A DNA stretch of 64,000 nt, from assembly GCF_001042675.1 (NCBI RefSeq), contig NZ_AP012333.1:992001-1056000 (forward strand), read 5' to 3'. A program made the position numbers and the translations under genes. A model generated the notes under the pieces. It saw only the letters and a list, made by a program, of their open reading frames with translations. It had not been told where the DNA came from and made no database searches. Origin of the DNA: Parascardovia denticolens DSM 10105 = JCM 12538. Lineage in GTDB: Bacteria > Actinomycetota > Actinomycetes > Actinomycetales > Bifidobacteriaceae. Within the stretch, counting starts at the first letter, position 1; each line of letters begins with the position of its first letter. This document shows, in pieces, positions 23,909-32,703 of the stretch.

Positions 23909-25924
23909 ATGCAAGCCTTGAACCTGATCGTCCTCATCATGGTCGCCGTCCTCCTGTCGGCCCTGGTCAGCCCTTACATACCCAAGGTCTCCCTTCCCCT
24001 GGTCCAGATCGCCTTGGGCCTGATCTGGTATTTCCTCCCCATCACCCCTCCCGTCAACCTGGACGACCACCTTTACATGGTCCTCTTCATCGCCCCCCTG
24101 CTTTTCTTCGAAGCCAAGGAGACCTCCCTCAAAGCCATCAGGGAGAACCTAGCCTCCTCCTTGTCCCTGGCCGTCGGCCTGGTCCTTTTCTCCGTCCTGG
24201 CGACCGGCTATTCCGTCCATGCCCTTTGGGCCGCCATCAGCCTGCCCGCAGCCTTCGCCCTCGGGGCCACTTTGGGCCCGACCGACGCCATAGCCGTGTC
24301 CGAACTCAAGAAGGAGGTCAATCTGACCGACCGGCAGCTGTCCATCCTCGGGACGGAAAGCCTTTTCAACGACGCAGCCAGTATCGTCAGCTTCCAATTC
24401 GCCACCACCGCCGCCTTGACCGGCCGCTTCTCCCCGGGAGGATTCACCCGCAGCGTCATCTGGAGCTTCCTGGGAGGGACCCTCATCGGCGCCCTCCTCG
24501 GCCTGGGCCTCAACCGCCTGATGCTGGCCCTGCGCAGGGTCGGGCTGGAAACGACCACCACCCGGATCACCATCGAACTGCTCTTCCCCCTCCTGGCCTA
24601 CGTCTTCGCCGAAGAGATCGGGGCCTCGGGGGTCATCACCGTGGTGGCCGCCGGACTCATGCTGCGTTATGACAAAATCGGGGTGGGCGAAGACATAGCC
24701 CGGACCAATCAGGTCTCCTCTTCGGTCTGGGACTTCGTCACTTTCAGCCTCAACGGAAGCGTCTTCGTCCTCTTGGGATTGGAGTTGCCCTTGGCCATGA
24801 AGACGAGTCTGGCCGGGTCCCCCATCAACCTGCCTTACCTGATCGTCACCGTCGTCCTGGTGGCCCTGGTTCTCCTGACCGCCCGGTTCCTTTGGATCCA
24901 GGTCATGACCTCCTTCAGCAAGGACCCTGAAACCGGCCGGCGGCTGGGTTCCCGGGCCTGGACGGGCGCGGGCCTGAAATCATCCCTGATCATGACCATC
25001 GGCGGGGTCAAAGGCACCATCTCCCTGATCCTGGCCTTCTCCCTGCCCGCCGGAATCGGCCTGGTCCGCGGCTTCCCCATTCGGGAGATCCTCCTCTTCA
25101 TCGCCGCCGGCTACACCCTCCTGTCCCTGGTGACAGCCAACCTCCTCCTCCCCCTCCTCTCCCCCAAGGACGATCAGGAGGAAGAGGCCGACCTGGCTCA
25201 GGCCAATCAGGTCCTGCTGAACCGGACCATGTCGAAGATATCCTCTTTGGAAACGAACGAGAACCGGAGATTGGTCTCCCTGGTCCTCGATTCCTACGCC
25301 CAAAGGTTGACCCGGCAGAAGGATTTCTCCTCTTCCCGCCTTCAGGACGAACAGGTCAAGGACTTGCACATAGCCATGGTGGAATTCCGTCGGCAGTGGC
25401 TGGAAAACTACCGGGTCGAGCATCCCGAATGCTCTTACGCCGTCTCCCGCCTCCTCATCCCCATCGAGGAAGGCCTGGCCATGAACGGGAAAAAGCTCAG
25501 GCAGCGGACCCGGCTGAGGGGGAACCTGTTCGCGGTCAGGTTCAGAATCGGCAAGACCCGCCTCCTGGCCCGGCTCGACCCCAAACATAAGCGGGGTCCG
25601 GCAGTGGCCGAGGGGGATCCGACGGTGGCCGGCATGACCATCCCCCTGGCCCGGATTCAGGAAGAACTGACCGAAGCGACGATCGACGGTCTCTTCTCCA
25701 TGCTCAACCAACCGACCCGCAGCCCTTATTCGCCGGCCGTCATCGCCGCCTTAATCAAGGGATACCAGGCCCTTTTGCTGACCGCGCGCCGGGCGGGGCA
25801 TGGGTCCGGGGTCCGTCCCCTCCCCCTCCCGACGGGAGGATTTCTACGACCGGCTGAGCCATATCAAAGCCCAGGCCTACCAGTTGGAGCTGGACACCAT
25901 CCGGGAGATGCTGGAGGGGAATGA
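23909..25924 (+). CDS. CPA1-family Na+/H+ antiporter, C-terminus shifted out of frame
   Basis: A membrane protein of the monovalent cation:proton antiporter-1 family. About twelve hydrophobic segments span residues 1-410, with the family core blocks GPTDAIAVSELKK and GTESLFNDAASIV. A cytoplasmic tail follows. GGAGGTGCCG precedes the ATG at 23909. The frame is open far upstream, but that part is antisense to pyrB. The final ~35 codons from about 25,800 (GHGSGVRPLPLPTGGF...) do not look like the family, whereas the +1 frame at 25803-25997 continues with a typical antiporter tail. The break lies in a region with C-runs, so a real mutation, programmed shift or sequencing error are all possible. 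Confidence 0.85.
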   Translation: MQALNLIVLIMVAVLLSALVSPYIPKVSLPLVQIALGLIWYFLPITPPVNLDDHLYMVLFIAPLLFFEAKETSLKAIRENLASSLSLAVGLVLFSVLATGYSVHALWAAISLPAAFALGATLGPTDAIAVSELKKEVNLTDRQLSILGTESLFNDAASIVSFQFATTAALTGRFSPGGFTRSVIWSFLGGTLIGALLGLGLNRLMLALRRVGLETTTTRITIELLFPLLAYVFAEEIGASGVITVVAAGLMLRYDKIGVGEDIARTNQVSSSVWDFVTFSLNGSVFVLLGLELPLAMKTSLAGSPINLPYLIVTVVLVALVLLTARFLWIQVMTSFSKDPETGRRLGSRAWTGAGLKSSLIMTIGGVKGTISLILAFSLPAGIGLVRGFPIREILLFIAAGYTLLSLVTANLLLPLLSPKDDQEEEADLAQANQVLLNRTMSKISSLETNENRRLVSLVLDSYAQRLTRQKDFSSSRLQDEQVKDLHIAMVEFRRQWLENYRVEHPECSYAVSRLLIPIEEGLAMNGKKLRQRTRLRGNLFAVRFRIGKTRLLARLDPKHKRGPAVAEGDPTVAGMTIPLARIQEELTEATIDGLFSMLNQPTRSPYSPAVIAALIKGYQALLLTARRAGHGSGVRPLPLPTGGFLRPAEPYQSPGLPVGAGHHPGDAGGE

Positions 25925-25997
25925 GATCTCCTTGGCCCAGGCCCGGACCCTGCGGTCCAACGTCTACATCATGCAATCGGATAATTCCGAGAGGTGA
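25803..25997 (+). pseudogene. Out-of-frame C-terminal tail of the antiporter
   Basis: This frame codes SPSRREDFYDRLSHIKAQ and then a helical segment with DTIREMLEGNEISLAQA, which resembles the last ~60 residues of CPA1 antiporters (amphipathic helix with GEIS motif). It has no ribosome site of its own and joins the antiporter if one base is skipped around 25,800-25,845, near CCCCTCCCCCTCCC. It ends 16 bases before the glnE stop on the other strand. Confidence 0.65.
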
Positions 25998-26013
25998 GGG
26001 GCGCCCCGCTGAA

Positions 26014-29000
26014 TCACTCCCCATAGAAGAGCCGCTCGGTCACCTGCCGGCAAAGGCGCATATCGTGGAGGAGCTCGTTGACGAACTCCTGCCCCTCGTG
26101 GGCCGACCAGCCCATGCAGGCGGCCGTCCCTCCCAAAGAGAAGGAGTCCTCAGGAATCACGTCGGCCTGGGCCACCCGGCCGGACCAGAGGTAGGAGGCG
26201 TTCCGGGCGTCGGTGCACAGCCGCCAGGTGGCCTCGAGGACTTTGGCGTCCGCGGGGGCGATCAGATCCGCCTCTTCCAAGGCTTTCAGGGCCTCTAAAG
26301 TCGATGTGGTCCGCAGCTGGGGATGGGTCCCGGCCTGGGTCAGCTGCAGGAGCTGGATGGTCCATTCCACGTCGGACAGGCCGCCTTTGCCCAGTTTGAG
26401 ATGGCGGTCGCGGCGCAGACCGCGGGGTAGGCGCTCGGCCTCCATTCTCGCTTTGAGGGTGCGGATCTCGGTCAGTTGGGCCTCGGTCAGGTCGGTCCGT
26501 GGGTAGCGCAAAGGATCGGCGACCTCCGTCAGGAAGCGGTCGGCCAGTTTCCGGTCCCCGGCGGCGTACCGAGCCCGCAGCAAGGCCTGATGCTCCCAAG
26601 TCTGGGCCCAGTGGGCGTAATAATCCTTATAGGACGGGTAGGAACGGATCAAAGGACCGTTCTTCCCCTCCGGCCTCAGGTCGAAATCCAGGTCGATCTT
26701 GGCTTCGGTGGTCTGCCCCCCTCCCAGGATGGCCCTCATATCGGCGACCACGGCCTTGGCGAAGGAGGCCGCCTGCCCGTCCGAAGCCTGGGTCCCGGCC
26801 TCCTCGTAAATCATCATCAGGTCGGCGTCGGACGAGAAGTTGACTTCCCTGCCCCCGTAACGTCCCATGGCGATGAGGCAGATGCTGGCCGGGGCCTGGG
26901 TCTCCTCCAAGTCCCTTTGACGGCATTGGTTGCGGATGGCCCACAGGAGGCTGGATTCGATGGCGGCGTCGTAGACGTCCGTCATGGAGCTCAGGCAGTC
27001 CTGGGAGGAGATGACCGAACTCATCCATCCCAGGCCGATCCGTTCGATCTCCCGACGACGCATGGCCCGGATCAGCTGGGAGAAGGCGGGAAGGTCGTGA
27101 TCGAAGCGGAGGTAGGCGCTCAAAGCCCTGGTATCCAATTGGGAACGGGTGTGGGGACGCAGATCCTTGTCGGCCCCCAACCAGGTGACCGATTCAGCCG
27201 ACCGGGTCAGGGCGTCGGACAGATAACGGGAGTTGGACAGGATGTGGCAGAGCCGTTGGGCCGCCATAGGGGAATCCCTGAGGAAACCCAGGAAAGGGCC
27301 TCCCCGGCCGTACTTCTCTACCAGTTTGCGCCATTGAAGCAGGCCCATATCCGGGTTCTGCCCTTGGGAAAGCCATAGGAGGATGGCCGGCAGGAGGATT
27401 TTGTTGATCTTGGCCGCCCGGCTGACCCCCCTGGTCAAGGCCCGCACATGGAGGGAGGCCGCCTGGGGGTCGGAGAAGCCGATTGAATGGAAGCGCTCAC
27501 GCAAAGCCTGATCGGGAAGGCGAATCTCATCGTCGGCCAGGCCGGAAATGTCCCCCAGCATGGGCCGGTAGTAGATGTCCATGTGCAAGGAGCGCACCTG
27601 CCGGCGGGTCCGGTCGAAGCGGGTGACCAAGTCTTCCCCGGACAGGCCGAAGGAACGGGCCAACCGGGTCAGATCCTCGTTGGCGTACAAGCTCGCCTTC
27701 TCCATGTTCCGGGGCCGCTCCAACCCTCCCCTGCTGGCCTGCCCCAGGTCTGGGAAAAGATGGGTCCTCCTCATCTGCCAAAGCTGTTGGCGGTGTTCCA
27801 TGACCCGTTCGAAGCGGTAGTCCTCGGACAGGTCCGCAGCCTGTTTCCGGGAGACGTAGCCTCCTTGGGCCAGGGCCTTCAGGGCCTCCAAAGTGGACCG
27901 CAGGCGCAGGCTTTCATCCGTGCGCCCATGGACCAGCTGGAGCATCTGGACCGTGAACTCCACATCCCTCAAACCGCCTTGCCCCAGCTTGATCTCCAGG
28001 TCCTTCTGCTTGTCGGGGATCAGCTTCTCCACCCGTTCCCGCATGGCCCGGCAGTCGAAGACGAAGTTCTTCCTGGCGGAGGCGGACCAGACCAGGGGGC
28101 GGGTCTGGTCGATATAGCTGCGGCCCAGGTCCTCGTCCCCAGCCACGAAGCGGGCCTTCAGCAAGGCTTGGAATTCCCAGTTCTCCGCCCAGTTGCGGTA
28201 ATAATCCAGGTGGGAGCCGATGGTGCGCACCAGGGGCCCGGCCTTCCCCTCGGGTCGCAAAGCGCAATCGACCTTCCACAAAGGAGGTTCGCCGACCGAA
28301 GGAAGGACATTCTGGCAGGCTTTCTGCAGGCTGGCGCCCAGGGCGGTCCCGATGGAGACCAGGTCGGTCTGGGACAAGGCAGGCGCCTGGTCAGGGCTAT
28401 CTTGAGCTGATGGATTGTGAATTGATGGGTGGCGGGCGGGCTCCGCCACATAGACCAGGTCCACGTCGGATACGTAATTGATCTCCTGGGCCCCCAGCTT
28501 CCCCATGCCGATGATCGCGAAGGAGATTTCGCCCGACCGGGGGACGGCTTCCCGGCTCACCTGCACGGCCGCCTGCAAGGCGCTATCGACCAGATCGGAC
28601 AGGCGGGAGGAGATGGTCGGTTGGATCCGAAAAGGATCGGGATCGCTGACGTCGGACGCGGCGATGGCGATGACCTCTTTCCAGTATTCGTGCCGGAAGG
28701 CCCGTACCCCCCCGGCGAAGCCTTCCTCCGCCTTGGCTAAGGCGGCCTGCATGGCTTTGATCCGTTGGCGTTTCCCCCATGAGTGGGAGTCGTAATCCGT
28801 TCCGATGACCGAGTCCAGATAAGTCGGATCGGCTTCGATCAGACGGGCGATCCGGGGGGAGGACCCCAGGAGGGCGATCAGACGGGAGAAAGAGGATGCG
28901 GCCCCTTCGGACGCGAAAGAACCGCGGCTCCCGTCCAAGCAGGAAAGGATCCTCTGCCTGCAGACATCCTGCTGAATCAAGTCGGACAAGGCCCGTAGGG

Positions 29001-29178
29001 CGGCGTCAGGTGAAGCGGACCCATCCAAGGCCGTCAGCAAGGGTTGATCGAAGACGGCCGGCCAGCCCTTGTCGGTCATGAGCCCATGCTCCTTTTCGGC
29101 CGCCGGCAGGTTGCTGATCCCAATCCGGATAAGGGTGCGTTGGGAGAAGGCCGGTTCCGGCCGGTCGGACGAACCCAT
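26014..29178 (-). CDS. glnE: Glutamine synthetase adenylyltransferase/deadenylylase
   Basis: A 1054-residue bifunctional enzyme that adds and removes AMP on glutamine synthetase to match nitrogen status. It has two nucleotidyltransferase halves. The N-terminal catalytic block GMGKLGAQEINYVSDVDLVY lies near residues 222-241, and the C-terminal one has AMGRYGGREVNFSSDADLMM near 770-790. Both keep the Asp-x-Asp metal residues. The ATG at 29178 overlaps no gene but follows the sixA-like stop by 1 base, with AAGGACTGCTGAC in front. An alternative ATG at 29079 also has AAAGGAG upstream, so the first 33 residues are uncertain. Confidence 0.95.
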   Translation of the reverse strand: MGSSDRPEPAFSQRTLIRIGISNLPAAEKEHGLMTDKGWPAVFDQPLLTALDGSASPDAALRALSDLIQQDVCRQRILSCLDGSRGSFASEGAASSFSRLIALLGSSPRIARLIEADPTYLDSVIGTDYDSHSWGKRQRIKAMQAALAKAEEGFAGGVRAFRHEYWKEVIAIAASDVSDPDPFRIQPTISSRLSDLVDSALQAAVQVSREAVPRSGEISFAIIGMGKLGAQEINYVSDVDLVYVAEPARHPSIHNPSAQDSPDQAPALSQTDLVSIGTALGASLQKACQNVLPSVGEPPLWKVDCALRPEGKAGPLVRTIGSHLDYYRNWAENWEFQALLKARFVAGDEDLGRSYIDQTRPLVWSASARKNFVFDCRAMRERVEKLIPDKQKDLEIKLGQGGLRDVEFTVQMLQLVHGRTDESLRLRSTLEALKALAQGGYVSRKQAADLSEDYRFERVMEHRQQLWQMRRTHLFPDLGQASRGGLERPRNMEKASLYANEDLTRLARSFGLSGEDLVTRFDRTRRQVRSLHMDIYYRPMLGDISGLADDEIRLPDQALRERFHSIGFSDPQAASLHVRALTRGVSRAAKINKILLPAILLWLSQGQNPDMGLLQWRKLVEKYGRGGPFLGFLRDSPMAAQRLCHILSNSRYLSDALTRSAESVTWLGADKDLRPHTRSQLDTRALSAYLRFDHDLPAFSQLIRAMRRREIERIGLGWMSSVISSQDCLSSMTDVYDAAIESSLLWAIRNQCRQRDLEETQAPASICLIAMGRYGGREVNFSSDADLMMIYEEAGTQASDGQAASFAKAVVADMRAILGGGQTTEAKIDLDFDLRPEGKNGPLIRSYPSYKDYYAHWAQTWEHQALLRARYAAGDRKLADRFLTEVADPLRYPRTDLTEAQLTEIRTLKARMEAERLPRGLRRDRHLKLGKGGLSDVEWTIQLLQLTQAGTHPQLRTTSTLEALKALEEADLIAPADAKVLEATWRLCTDARNASYLWSGRVAQADVIPEDSFSLGGTAACMGWSAHEGQEFVNELLHDMRLCRQVTERLFYGE

Positions 29179-29179
29179 G

Positions 29180-29734
29180 TCAGCAGTCCTTAGGACTGAA
29201 GACGCCGATCAGTTTCTGGGAGTCGATGTCCCACTGGTCAAAAGGCTTGTCGGAGCCGAGGATAGCCACGGAAGCCGGGGAGAAACCGAGTTTAACCGCA
29301 TCCAGGAAGGCCCTTTTGGATTCCCCGCTGGAGAGCCATTGGGCCAGGGAGGACATGGTCGGTTCATGGCCGACAATCATAAGAATTCTGGTCTTCCCCG
29401 GAGCCCCCAGGATCTCGTCTATATAACTTTGCATCCCGGGCTCATAAAGGGATTGGCGATAAGCGATCTCGGGCTTGTCCCCGAAGACCTTCAAGAGGCG
29501 TTCCGCCGTCTGCCTGGCCCGAGTGGCCCCGGAACAGGCGATGAGGTCCGGGACCAAGTCCATGGACTTCAAGGCCTTGGCCACTTTTTTGCTGTGCTTC
29601 CTGCCCTTGTCGGTCAGCTCCCTTTCCTCATCACCGTCTTTGTTGGTGGCCTCCGTCTTGGCGTGCCTCATGAGGACCAGGAGGTAAGGATAGTCTTTCG
29701 CCTTCTTGGCGACTTTGGACAGATTGACGCTCAT
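29180..29734 (-). CDS. SixA-like histidine phosphatase
   Basis: A 184-residue member of the histidine phosphatase (phosphoglycerate-mutase-like) superfamily. The catalytic motif LVLMRHAKTEAT is near residue 20, the acidic ELTDKGRKHS follows, and MIVGHEPTM carries the second active-site histidine. It resembles SixA, a phosphohistidine phosphatase, by size and by the RHAK variant of the motif. Its substrate here is unknown. It lies between trmI and glnE in one minus-strand run. An N-terminal Lys-rich stretch precedes the domain. Confidence 0.85.
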   Translation of the reverse strand: MSVNLSKVAKKAKDYPYLLVLMRHAKTEATNKDGDEERELTDKGRKHSKKVAKALKSMDLVPDLIACSGATRARQTAERLLKVFGDKPEIAYRQSLYEPGMQSYIDEILGAPGKTRILMIVGHEPTMSSLAQWLSSGESKRAFLDAVKLGFSPASVAILGSDKPFDQWDIDSQKLIGVFSPKDC

Positions 29735-29748
29735 AGGCTCATTCTAAG

Positions 29749-30756
29749 TCAGGAACCGGAATTCAGGCGGCTCGTTTGCAGATCCAGGTCCCTCAGCACC
29801 TTGCGGGTCTTGCGGTCGGATATGTCCCTCAACTGAAGTTTTTCCATGTCGTCTTTGAGGTCGATGTCGGCATGGGTGTCTTTCGATGGCCGATCCCGTT
29901 TGAACAAAGCGGCGAATCCGGGCGCCATGGCCCGGGTGACCACCATGAAGCCGGTATGGCCGATCATCTGATGGTTGGGACGGACGGCCAATCCGTCCGC
30001 CTTCCACGTCCTCTCCAGGCTTTCACTGATGTCAGGCTCGGTCCAATGACCTGATTCCCTCAGCGTTTCCGACAACCGGCTCAGCTGGGTGGTCGTGGTC
30101 ACGTAAGAGATCAGGACCCCGCCCGGGCGAATCAGCCGATAGGCCTGGTTCAGCCGGTTCCAAGGGTCCAGCATGTCGAGGACGATCCGGTCGAAGGAGT
30201 CATCCTCCCATTCCTCGGCCTTCCGGTCGAAGTCGCCGACCACCATGGTCCACCAGTCGGGCTGATGGCCGTAGAAAAGCTGGGCGTTGGCCCGGCAGAT
30301 CCGTGCGAAATCCTCCCGAAGCTCAATGGTGATCAGCCGTCCTCCTTCACCCACCGCTTCCAACAGGTTGAGGCTCATGGCCCCGCTGCCTCCGCCGGAT
30401 TCCAGGACCTCCATCCCGGGCCGGATGTCCCCCAGCTGAATCACCTGGGCTATGTCTTTGGGGTACATGATCTGCGCCCCTCGAGGCATGGAGAGCACAT
30501 AGTCGGCCAGACGGGGCCGCATGGCGCAATAGGCCCAGCCTCCCATCCGCCGGCCCGAGCCTTCCTGGCCATGCGGGGAAGGGACGGTATTGACGATGGT
30601 CCCTTCCGACCGCCCGATCACCTGGTCGTGGAGGATATGGCCGTGCTCGGTTTGGGTGGAGCCGCCAGGAACCAGCTGGAAGGTGACCTTGTTCATCTTC
30701 CGGTCGGTGAACTGGACCTTCTCCCCCGCCTGGAAGGGACCTCTGACCACAGCCAT
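29749..30756 (-). CDS. trmI: tRNA (adenine-58-N1)-methyltransferase
   Basis: A 335-residue methyltransferase that modifies A58 in the T-loop of tRNA. An N-terminal beta domain (to about residue 80) is followed by PRGAQIMYPKDIAQ, typical of TrmI. The SAM-binding loop is VLESGGGSGAMSL, and FDRIVLDMLDPWN is motif IV. The tail of ~60 residues after AALFKRDRPS is charged and variable. GAGGAGGAATAAACC, formed partly by the preceding exporter's Glu codons, lies before the ATG, so it is coupled to the ABC genes upstream. Confidence 0.94.
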   Translation of the reverse strand: MAVVRGPFQAGEKVQFTDRKMNKVTFQLVPGGSTQTEHGHILHDQVIGRSEGTIVNTVPSPHGQEGSGRRMGGWAYCAMRPRLADYVLSMPRGAQIMYPKDIAQVIQLGDIRPGMEVLESGGGSGAMSLNLLEAVGEGGRLITIELREDFARICRANAQLFYGHQPDWWTMVVGDFDRKAEEWEDDSFDRIVLDMLDPWNRLNQAYRLIRPGGVLISYVTTTTQLSRLSETLRESGHWTEPDISESLERTWKADGLAVRPNHQMIGHTGFMVVTRAMAPGFAALFKRDRPSKDTHADIDLKDDMEKLQLRDISDRKTRKVLRDLDLQTSRLNSGS

Positions 30757-30759
30757 GGT

Positions 30760-32703
30760 TTATTCCTCCTCCTCGCCTTTGGTGAATTGGGAGTTATAAA
30801 GGGCGGCATAGGCGCCGTTCGCCTCCAGAAGCTGCTGGTGGCTGCCCTGTTCAATGATGGACCCATGGTTCACCACCAGGATCACGTCCGCGTCCTGGAT
30901 GGTGGACAGGCGGTGGGCGATGACGAAGCTGGTACGGCCGCTGCGCAAGACGTTCATGGCGTTCTGCACCTTGCTTTCCGTCCGGGTGTCGACCGAGCTG
31001 GTGGCCTCGTCCAGGATGAGGATCTCCGGATCAGACAGGAGGGCCCGGCAGATGGTGAGCAACTGGCGCTCCCCCTGGCTGAGCTCGGACGAATCCTCCT
31101 CCAGGACCGTGTCATAGCCCTGGGGCAGACGGCGGACGAACTCATCCACATGGGTGGCCTTGGCCGCCTCGATCATCCTCTGGTCGGTGCGTCGGTCCGG
31201 GTCATGGACCCCATAGAAGAGGTTGTCCCGGATGGTCCCGTCGAAGAGCCAGGTGTCCTGCAGGACCATGCCGAAATGGGACCTCAGATCTTGCCGGGTG
31301 ATATCCGTGGTCTTGACCCCGTCGATGGAGATGGAGCCGCCATTGACCTCGTAGAAGCGCATGAGGAGGTTGACCAGGGTGGTCTTGCCCGCCCCGGTCG
31401 GCCCCACGATGGCGATGGTCTGGCCTGGCAGGGCGTCCAGACTCAGGTCACGGATGAGGGGGGTGGCCGGATCGTAGGAGAAGTCCACGTGGTGGAAGGT
31501 CACATGCCCCTTGAGGGGGCCGCCGAGCCGCTCTTCCAAGGTGGGCTCGTTCTGGTCTTCCTCTTCCTCCTCATCGGCGTCCAGGAACTCGAAGACCCGG
31601 GAGGTGGAAGCCAGGGCGGACTGGAGGGTGGAGGCCATGGAGGCGATCTGCCCCAAAGGTTGGGATACCTGACGGGAGTACTGGGAGAAGGCCTGGAGGT
31701 CGCCCAGACTCAGGTTCCCGGAAATCACGCGGAGACCGCCGACGATGACGACCAGGACGAAGGACATGTTCCCGAAGAAGGCGGTGGTAGGATTCATGAG
31801 CCCGGACAGGAAGGAGGCCTTGAAGCTGGACTGGTAGAGACCTTCGTTGTACTTCTCGAACCGCTTTTTGGCCTCCTCCTGCTGCCCGTAGGCCCGGATG
31901 ACCATATGGCCGGAGAACATCTCCTCCACGTGGGAGTTGAGCTGGCCGGTTTTGTTCCACTGGGTGACGAACTGGGGCTGGGTCACCCGCAGGATGATGA
32001 CGATGAAGGCCAGGAGGAAGGGGACCACGGCCAGGGCCACCAGGGTCAGGAAGGGCGAGACCCAGATCATCATGGACAGGGTGCCGATGAACTGGAAGAT
32101 GGAGAAGAAGAATTCGCCCAGCATCTGCTGGAGGCTGCCGGTGATGTTGTCCACATCGTTGGTGGTCCGGCTCATGATCTCCCCGCGGGGCACCCGGTCG
32201 AAGTAAGACAAAGGCAGGCGGTCGATCTTGTTTTCGATTTCCTTGCGCATCTTGTAGACGGCGTCCACGACCACCCGAGTGGTGAGGAAGTTCTGGGCCA
32301 GACGCAGAAGGATGGAGATCAGGTAGAGGATGATGACCCCGATGAGAATCTTGCCGAAGGAGGTCCAGTCGATCCCGGCCCCCACCTGGATGTCATACTG
32401 GGAGATGAGGGAGGCGATCTTGCCCTGGCCATGCTGGCTGAGCATGGCCATGATCTGTTCCTTACTGGTCCCGGCCGGCACATGCATGCGGGCCAGCATC
32501 AGGTTCAGGACGCCGGCGAAGAGGATGTTGGTGCCTTTGGCCAGGACTTTGGGGGCGTAGACGATCAGGCCGACCCCGGCCGCCCCGCAGAGGATGATGG
32601 AGAGGAATTTGACTTTGCTGGCCATGAGATAGCCCATAAGGCGGCCCATGACATGCCGGCGGCTGACGCCTTTCATTTCGGGAGACCCTTGCGCGCGTGC
32701 CAT
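30760..32703 (-). CDS. Heterodimeric ABC exporter, second subunit
   Basis: A 647-residue exporter with six membrane segments and a C-terminal ATPase. Walker A GPTGAGKTT, signature ELSQGERQLL, Walker B ILILDEATSSVD with catalytic glutamate, and the H-loop in VIAHRLS are seen. The signature is LSQGE and not LSGGQ, as in many asymmetric heterodimers. An acidic run (DEEEEEDQNE) links the two halves and another ends the protein. Its ATG follows the partner's TGA directly. It probably exports drugs or lipids with the partner; the substrate is not predictable. Confidence 0.94.
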   Translation of the reverse strand: MARAQGSPEMKGVSRRHVMGRLMGYLMASKVKFLSIILCGAAGVGLIVYAPKVLAKGTNILFAGVLNLMLARMHVPAGTSKEQIMAMLSQHGQGKIASLISQYDIQVGAGIDWTSFGKILIGVIILYLISILLRLAQNFLTTRVVVDAVYKMRKEIENKIDRLPLSYFDRVPRGEIMSRTTNDVDNITGSLQQMLGEFFFSIFQFIGTLSMMIWVSPFLTLVALAVVPFLLAFIVIILRVTQPQFVTQWNKTGQLNSHVEEMFSGHMVIRAYGQQEEAKKRFEKYNEGLYQSSFKASFLSGLMNPTTAFFGNMSFVLVVIVGGLRVISGNLSLGDLQAFSQYSRQVSQPLGQIASMASTLQSALASTSRVFEFLDADEEEEEDQNEPTLEERLGGPLKGHVTFHHVDFSYDPATPLIRDLSLDALPGQTIAIVGPTGAGKTTLVNLLMRFYEVNGGSISIDGVKTTDITRQDLRSHFGMVLQDTWLFDGTIRDNLFYGVHDPDRRTDQRMIEAAKATHVDEFVRRLPQGYDTVLEEDSSELSQGERQLLTICRALLSDPEILILDEATSSVDTRTESKVQNAMNVLRSGRTSFVIAHRLSTIQDADVILVVNHGSIIEQGSHQQLLEANGAYAALYNSQFTKGEEEE

